Of a stretch of 9,659 bases of DNA, positions 6,618-9,659 are shown in pieces. The stretch is from assembly GCA_002704665.1 (NCBI GenBank), contig PAHB01000007.1, positions 1 to 9,659 on the forward strand. Reading direction: 5' to 3'. How positions within the stretch are numbered: the first letter of the stretch is position 1; every line of letters starts with the position of its first letter. A program made the translations under genes and the position numbers. Origin of the DNA: Pseudomonadota bacterium. GTDB lineage: Bacteria > Pseudomonadota > Gammaproteobacteria > Burkholderiales > Eutrophovitaceae. Below the pieces are notes generated by a model, which worked only from the letters and a program-made list of their open reading frames with translations, did no database searches and had not been told where the DNA came from.

Positions 6618-7373
6618 ATGCAAAAACAGAAAAAATTACACCGATTTTTTTGTCCGAATATAAATGGGGCTACAAACTTGATTTTTTTATCCCCTAAGGC
6701 CAGTCATCATGCTCAAAATGTGCTTCGTTTGAAAGAAAACTCTGAACTAATTATTTTCGATGGTTTGGGAAATCAATTTAAAGCTTGTATTGAAAGCCTC
6801 GGAAAAAAATTAGTAGAAATTCGATTAATTACAACAATTGATAAAAACCGAGAATCTCCGTTAAATATAACAATAGGACAAGCTCTTACAAGAATGGATA
6901 AAATGGATTTCACAATCCAAAAAACAGTAGAGTTAGGTGTCAGTAAAATTATTCCCTTGTTCACTCAAAAATCAAATATCAAACTAAGCGACAATAAGTT
7001 CAACAAAAAAATGGAACATTGGCACAATTTAGCGTGCGCGGCATGTGAGCAATGTGGAAGAAGTGTTGTTCCTAGCATCTCAAAGCCTATCAATATAAAA
7101 GAATGGCTAAACAATCTCGATAATTCCAATACCTCGGAAAAAGTCAGACTCATTTTAGATCCGACCGCAAAAAAAACTATTTCGAGTCTCCCTATCTCTC
7201 AAAAAAACATAATTTTACTCGTCGGACCAGAAAGCGGTTTCACTGAGACTGAAATCGCAATTGCAATTGACAAAGGATTTTTTCCAGCAAACTTGGGTCC
7301 GAGGATCCTACGAGCCGAAACTGCCGGAATAGCGGCTATGTCGATAATTCAATCGGTTTGGGGCGACTTATAA
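6618..7373 (+). CDS. rsmE: 16S rRNA (uracil(1498)-N(3))-methyltransferase
   Basis: RsmE methylates N3 of U1498 in 16S rRNA of the small ribosomal subunit, using S-adenosylmethionine. The 251-residue protein has an N-terminal PUA-like RNA-binding domain (about 1-75, with HRFFCP near the start and HHAQNVLRLKE at 30-40). A C-terminal SPOUT methyltransferase domain follows (about 82-250). The knot region shows the family motifs LVGPESGFTETEI (201-213) and LGPRILRAETAGIAAMS (226-242). QKTVELGVSKIIPL (101-114) is also characteristic. The start at 6618 is the only Met before the conserved N-terminus, yet it lacks a Shine-Dalgarno sequence. The gene appears richer in A and T than its neighbours, with many AAA runs. 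It leads the rightward block and is followed by the dehydrogenase after 48 bases. Confidence 0.95.
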   Translation: MQKQKKLHRFFCPNINGATNLIFLSPKASHHAQNVLRLKENSELIIFDGLGNQFKACIESLGKKLVEIRLITTIDKNRESPLNITIGQALTRMDKMDFTIQKTVELGVSKIIPLFTQKSNIKLSDNKFNKKMEHWHNLACAACEQCGRSVVPSISKPINIKEWLNNLDNSNTSEKVRLILDPTAKKTISSLPISQKNIILLVGPESGFTETEIAIAIDKGFFPANLGPRILRAETAGIAAMSIIQSVWGDL

Positions 7374-7385
7374 CATCATGCTAGA

Positions 7386-7391
7386 TATAAT
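7386..7391 (+). promoter_or_regulatory. Candidate -10 element before the short-chain dehydrogenase gene
   Basis: A perfect TATAAT lies in the 48-base gap after rsmE, 30 bases before the dehydrogenase ATG. There is no good -35 hexamer at 16-18 bases. With perfect -10 hexamers common in AT-rich DNA, this is a weak suggestion that the downstream genes have their own promoter. Confidence 0.3.
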
Positions 7392-7421
7392 TGTGACTAT
7401 TGATAACTTTAGGGAAAAAAA

Positions 7422-8189
7422 ATGGAAATTAAAAATAGCACCGTAATCGTTACAGGAAGTTCTTCAGGCTTAGGGGCTGCAACTGCTGAATTAATAGTGA
7501 ACCAAGGTGGCAACGTGTTGATTGCCGATATTAACGAAAAATATGGTCATGAAATAGCGAAAAAACTCGGTTCTCAGGCTCTTTATCAACATTGTGACGT
7601 GTCTAATCCTGACGACGCAGACAAAACCGTAGAGACAACCCTATCTCACTTTGGAGCAATACATGGATTGGTTAACTGTGCTGGTATAGCAATTGGGGAA
7701 AAGACTACCGGTAAAAGTGGTGCTCACCGGCTAGATTCCTTTCAAAAAGTTATAACCATAAACCTGATCGGCACGTTCAACATGATACGTGTGGCGTCAA
7801 CCTCAATGGCTCAAGCAAAACCAAATGAAAAAGGAGAACGTGGTGTAATCGTAAATACTGCCTCTGTTGCAGCTTATGATGGTCAAATAGGACAAGCCGC
7901 TTATGCTGCTTCTAAAGGAGGTATTGTAGGAATGACATTGCCAATAGCAAGAGATTTAGCTCGAAGTGGAATTCGAATCATGACAATTGCGCCAGGAATT
8001 TTTGAAACACCAATGTTGGCCGGAATGCCACCTGAGGTGCAAGACTCGCTTGGAAAACAAGTTCCTTTTCCGTCAAGACTAGGCAAATCGGCGGAGTTTG
8101 CTGAGTTAGTCTCGAATATATTTAGCAATTCAATGTTGAACGGCGAATCTATCAGACTAGATGGCGCCATCAGAATGACCCCAAAGTAA
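7422..8189 (+). CDS. HSD10-like short-chain dehydrogenase (3-hydroxyacyl-CoA dehydrogenase type 2 family)
   Basis: This 255-residue Rossmann enzyme most resembles 17-beta-HSD10 / type 2 3-hydroxyacyl-CoA dehydrogenase, which oxidises 3-hydroxyacyl-CoA or 2-methyl-3-hydroxybutyryl-CoA with NAD+. TGSSSGLG (11-18) is the cofactor glycine motif, and D36 at the end of the second strand indicates NAD+ over NADP+. NCAGIA (85-90) follows. The catalytic tetrad is N114, S148, Y161 and K165 (YAASK). Family-typical segments are NTASVAAYDGQIGQAAY (145-161), TIAPGIFETPML (188-199), VPFPSRLGK (214-222) and GESIRLDGAIRMTPK (241-255). AGGG seven bases before the ATG supports the start. No beta-oxidation partner gene is visible nearby; it lies between rsmE and argA with 22 bases to argA. 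The family call is firm, but the true substrate is inferred. Confidence 0.9.
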   Translation: MEIKNSTVIVTGSSSGLGAATAELIVNQGGNVLIADINEKYGHEIAKKLGSQALYQHCDVSNPDDADKTVETTLSHFGAIHGLVNCAGIAIGEKTTGKSGAHRLDSFQKVITINLIGTFNMIRVASTSMAQAKPNEKGERGVIVNTASVAAYDGQIGQAAYAASKGGIVGMTLPIARDLARSGIRIMTIAPGIFETPMLAGMPPEVQDSLGKQVPFPSRLGKSAEFAELVSNIFSNSMLNGESIRLDGAIRMTPK

Positions 8190-8211
8190 CCAAGGCTGTA
8201 ATTTCAACGTC

Positions 8212-9531
8212 ATGGAAGTCCCAACGAATAAACATCTAGTCGAGTGGTTTCGCACAGCCGCGCCATACATTCGTATGCACAAAAACAAAACGTTCGTGTT
8301 TGCTTTTGATGGGTCTCTAGTGAATAGCCCAAACTTTATGAGCTTTATTCATGACCTTAATATTTTAACTAGCATTGGCATCAAGATTGTTCTTGTTCAC
8401 GGCTCGCTCAAAGAAATTCGTAGTCTGTCCAAGAAGAAACAAATATCGTCTCATTTTGTGCGAGATCATCAAATTATTGATAAGACAATGTTGTCAATAG
8501 CTCAGGAAGTGTCTGGAAAAATTAGGTTAGAGCTCGAAGCCAAATTATCAACTACGCTACCAAACTCCCCAATGGAGGGGAGTAATATCAGGGTATCCTC
8601 AGGTAACTTTATTTTTGCTCGACCAGTCGGGGTAATTGATGGGGTCGACACTTTGTATGCAGGAGAGACTAGGAAAATTGACGTGGAAGCGATAAGCGAC
8701 AAATTACAGAATGAAGAAATCGTACTTTTGTCCCCAATGGGTTTTTCCTCTACAGGGGAAATGTTTCTACTAAATAAGGAGGATATTGCAGTTAACGCAG
8801 CAATTAGTCTCAGGGCGGACAAGCTCATTTTCCTAACGGAGCCTTTACACTTTGAAGACCGTCATTTTCAACAAATTAGAGAAATGTACGCTGAACACGT
8901 CAAAACTATTATTGATAGCGGCACTCTATCAACAAATTTGGCCCCAATTTTAGAATCAGCGGTGAAAGCTTGTAACTCCGGCGTCGATAGAGTTCATGTT
9001 GTTAACGAGGGAGATAGTGACGCACTCATCACGGAACTTTTCACTCATAAAGGCATGGGAATCTTAGTTACTAAAAGCTCGACCGAGTCAGTCCGGCGGG
9101 CTACGCCTTCAGATATCGATATAATCCTTGAGTTAATAAAACCACTTCAAGAAACGCAGATACTTACAATAAGGACTAGGGAAGAAGTAGAGCTTGCCAT
9201 TCTAGATTTCATAGTTTTAGAACATGACAAGACTGTTGTGGGATGCGCCGCACTCCATAATTTTGTTGAAGAAAAAATAGGTGAACTCGCCTGTCTGGCT
9301 GTCCATAAATCATACCGAGATGCTGGGGGAGGAACAAAACTATTAAAAAAAATTGAAAAAATATGTAAAGAAAACAAAGTGCCCGAAATATTCGCCTTAA
9401 CAACCCAATCTAGCCATTGGTTTATCCAACACGGATTTTCAGAAAAAAAGTTAAGCCAACTTCCACGGAAGAGGCTAGCGATGTACAATAACGGCAGAAA
9501 TTCAAAAACTCTTTCAAAAAAAATATTATGA
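8212..9531 (+). CDS. argA: N-acetylglutamate synthase (amino-acid N-acetyltransferase)
   Basis: ArgA acetylates glutamate with acetyl-CoA, the first step of arginine synthesis, and is normally inhibited by arginine. At 439 residues it matches the classical bacterial ArgA (about 440): an N-terminal amino-acid-kinase-like domain (about 9-285) and a C-terminal GNAT domain (about 291-430). Recognisable segments are LVEWFRTAAPYI (9-20), HKNKTFVFAF (23-32), IKIVLVHGS (57-65), LLSPMGFSSTGEMF (172-185), the acetyl-CoA loop RDAGGG (369-374), HWFIQHGF (402-409) and YNNGRNSK (425-432). Two loops depart from the usual family consensus: DGS (33-35) where relatives have GGE, and GSLKEI (64-69) where they have GARPQI. 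There is no good Shine-Dalgarno; AAGG lies 16 bases upstream. The stop overlaps the yggX start. Confidence 0.95.
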   Translation: MEVPTNKHLVEWFRTAAPYIRMHKNKTFVFAFDGSLVNSPNFMSFIHDLNILTSIGIKIVLVHGSLKEIRSLSKKKQISSHFVRDHQIIDKTMLSIAQEVSGKIRLELEAKLSTTLPNSPMEGSNIRVSSGNFIFARPVGVIDGVDTLYAGETRKIDVEAISDKLQNEEIVLLSPMGFSSTGEMFLLNKEDIAVNAAISLRADKLIFLTEPLHFEDRHFQQIREMYAEHVKTIIDSGTLSTNLAPILESAVKACNSGVDRVHVVNEGDSDALITELFTHKGMGILVTKSSTESVRRATPSDIDIILELIKPLQETQILTIRTREEVELAILDFIVLEHDKTVVGCAALHNFVEEKIGELACLAVHKSYRDAGGGTKLLKKIEKICKENKVPEIFALTTQSSHWFIQHGFSEKKLSQLPRKRLAMYNNGRNSKTLSKKIL

Positions 9532-9659
9532 GAATGGTCGTCTGTATTAAACTCAAACAAAATCTAGAGGGTCTAGAGAGCCAACCGTTTCCCGGCGAAT
9601 TAGGAAAAAGAATTTTTAACGAAGTATCTAAGGTCGCATGGAAGGAGTGGCTTGAAAAA
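9528..9659 (+). CDS. yggX: Probable Fe(2+)-trafficking protein, YggX family, N-terminal 44 residues (cut by the right edge)
   Basis: YggX proteins are small cytosolic proteins of about 90 residues linked to protection of iron-sulphur clusters from oxidative damage and to iron handling. The visible half has the conserved cysteine C6 in RMVVCIKL and the family hallmark FPGELGKRIFNEVSK (21-35), followed by AWKEWLEK (37-44). The ATG at 9528-9530 overlaps the argA stop (ATGA), implying coupled translation. A second ATG at 9534 is possible, but the first gives the usual Met-Arg-Met/Thr-Val spacing to the cysteine. An argA-yggX pair is a familiar arrangement in betaproteobacteria. The C-terminal half is outside the window. 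Confidence 0.93.
   Translation, partial: MRMVVCIKLKQNLEGLESQPFPGELGKRIFNEVSKVAWKEWLEK

Noticed and set aside
8502..8828. A 108-codon minus-strand frame opposite argA
   Set aside because: It is antisense to a well-conserved coding region and shows no recognisable protein features.
1..9659. Search for a novel system: mobile elements, CRISPR arrays, tRNA or rRNA genes, toxin-antitoxin pairs, defence genes
   Set aside because: Nearly every base is taken up by recognisable housekeeping genes and short gaps; no repeats, integrase or transposase signatures, or unknown gene clusters were seen.

Overview
This window is an AT-rich stretch of bacterial chromosome carrying ordinary biosynthetic and housekeeping genes. 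It most probably comes from a betaproteobacterium of the Burkholderiales type. The reasons are the order ilvB-ilvH-ilvC-psd-pssA-leuA, the argA-yggX pair, an ArgA of the kinase-like plus GNAT type, an HSD10-type dehydrogenase, and a PssA of the CDP-alcohol phosphatidyltransferase type rather than the E. coli type. The many A/T runs are unusual for that group and suggest a low-GC, perhaps streamlined, lineage. The placement rests on gene order and remembered family motifs, not on a search.

The left two thirds (about 1-6486) is one block read leftwards. In transcription order it holds an inositol-monophosphatase family phosphatase, ilvB and ilvH (acetohydroxyacid synthase large and small subunits, overlapping by one base), ilvC (ketol-acid reductoisomerase), psd and pssA (phosphatidylserine decarboxylase and synthase), and after a 214-base gap leuA, which runs off the left edge. 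IlvBH and IlvC carry out the first two steps of valine, leucine and isoleucine synthesis. LeuA draws the valine precursor into leucine. PssA and Psd are consecutive steps to phosphatidylethanolamine. A candidate promoter lies just upstream of ilvB, and the gap before leuA holds a possible leader peptide and a small hairpin.

The right third (6618-9659) is read rightwards from a 131-base divergent intergenic region. It holds rsmE (16S rRNA m3U1498 methyltransferase), an HSD10-like short-chain dehydrogenase, argA (N-acetylglutamate synthase, first step of arginine synthesis) and the first 44 codons of yggX (Fe(II) trafficking / oxidative damage protection), whose start overlaps the argA stop.

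I found no mobile element, CRISPR array, tRNA, rRNA, phage gene or defence system. All intergenic gaps are under 300 bases. The points most worth a second look are the leuA leader region, the altered thiamine-diphosphate motif in IlvB, the changed loops in the ArgA kinase-like domain, and a possible leaderless start for rsmE.
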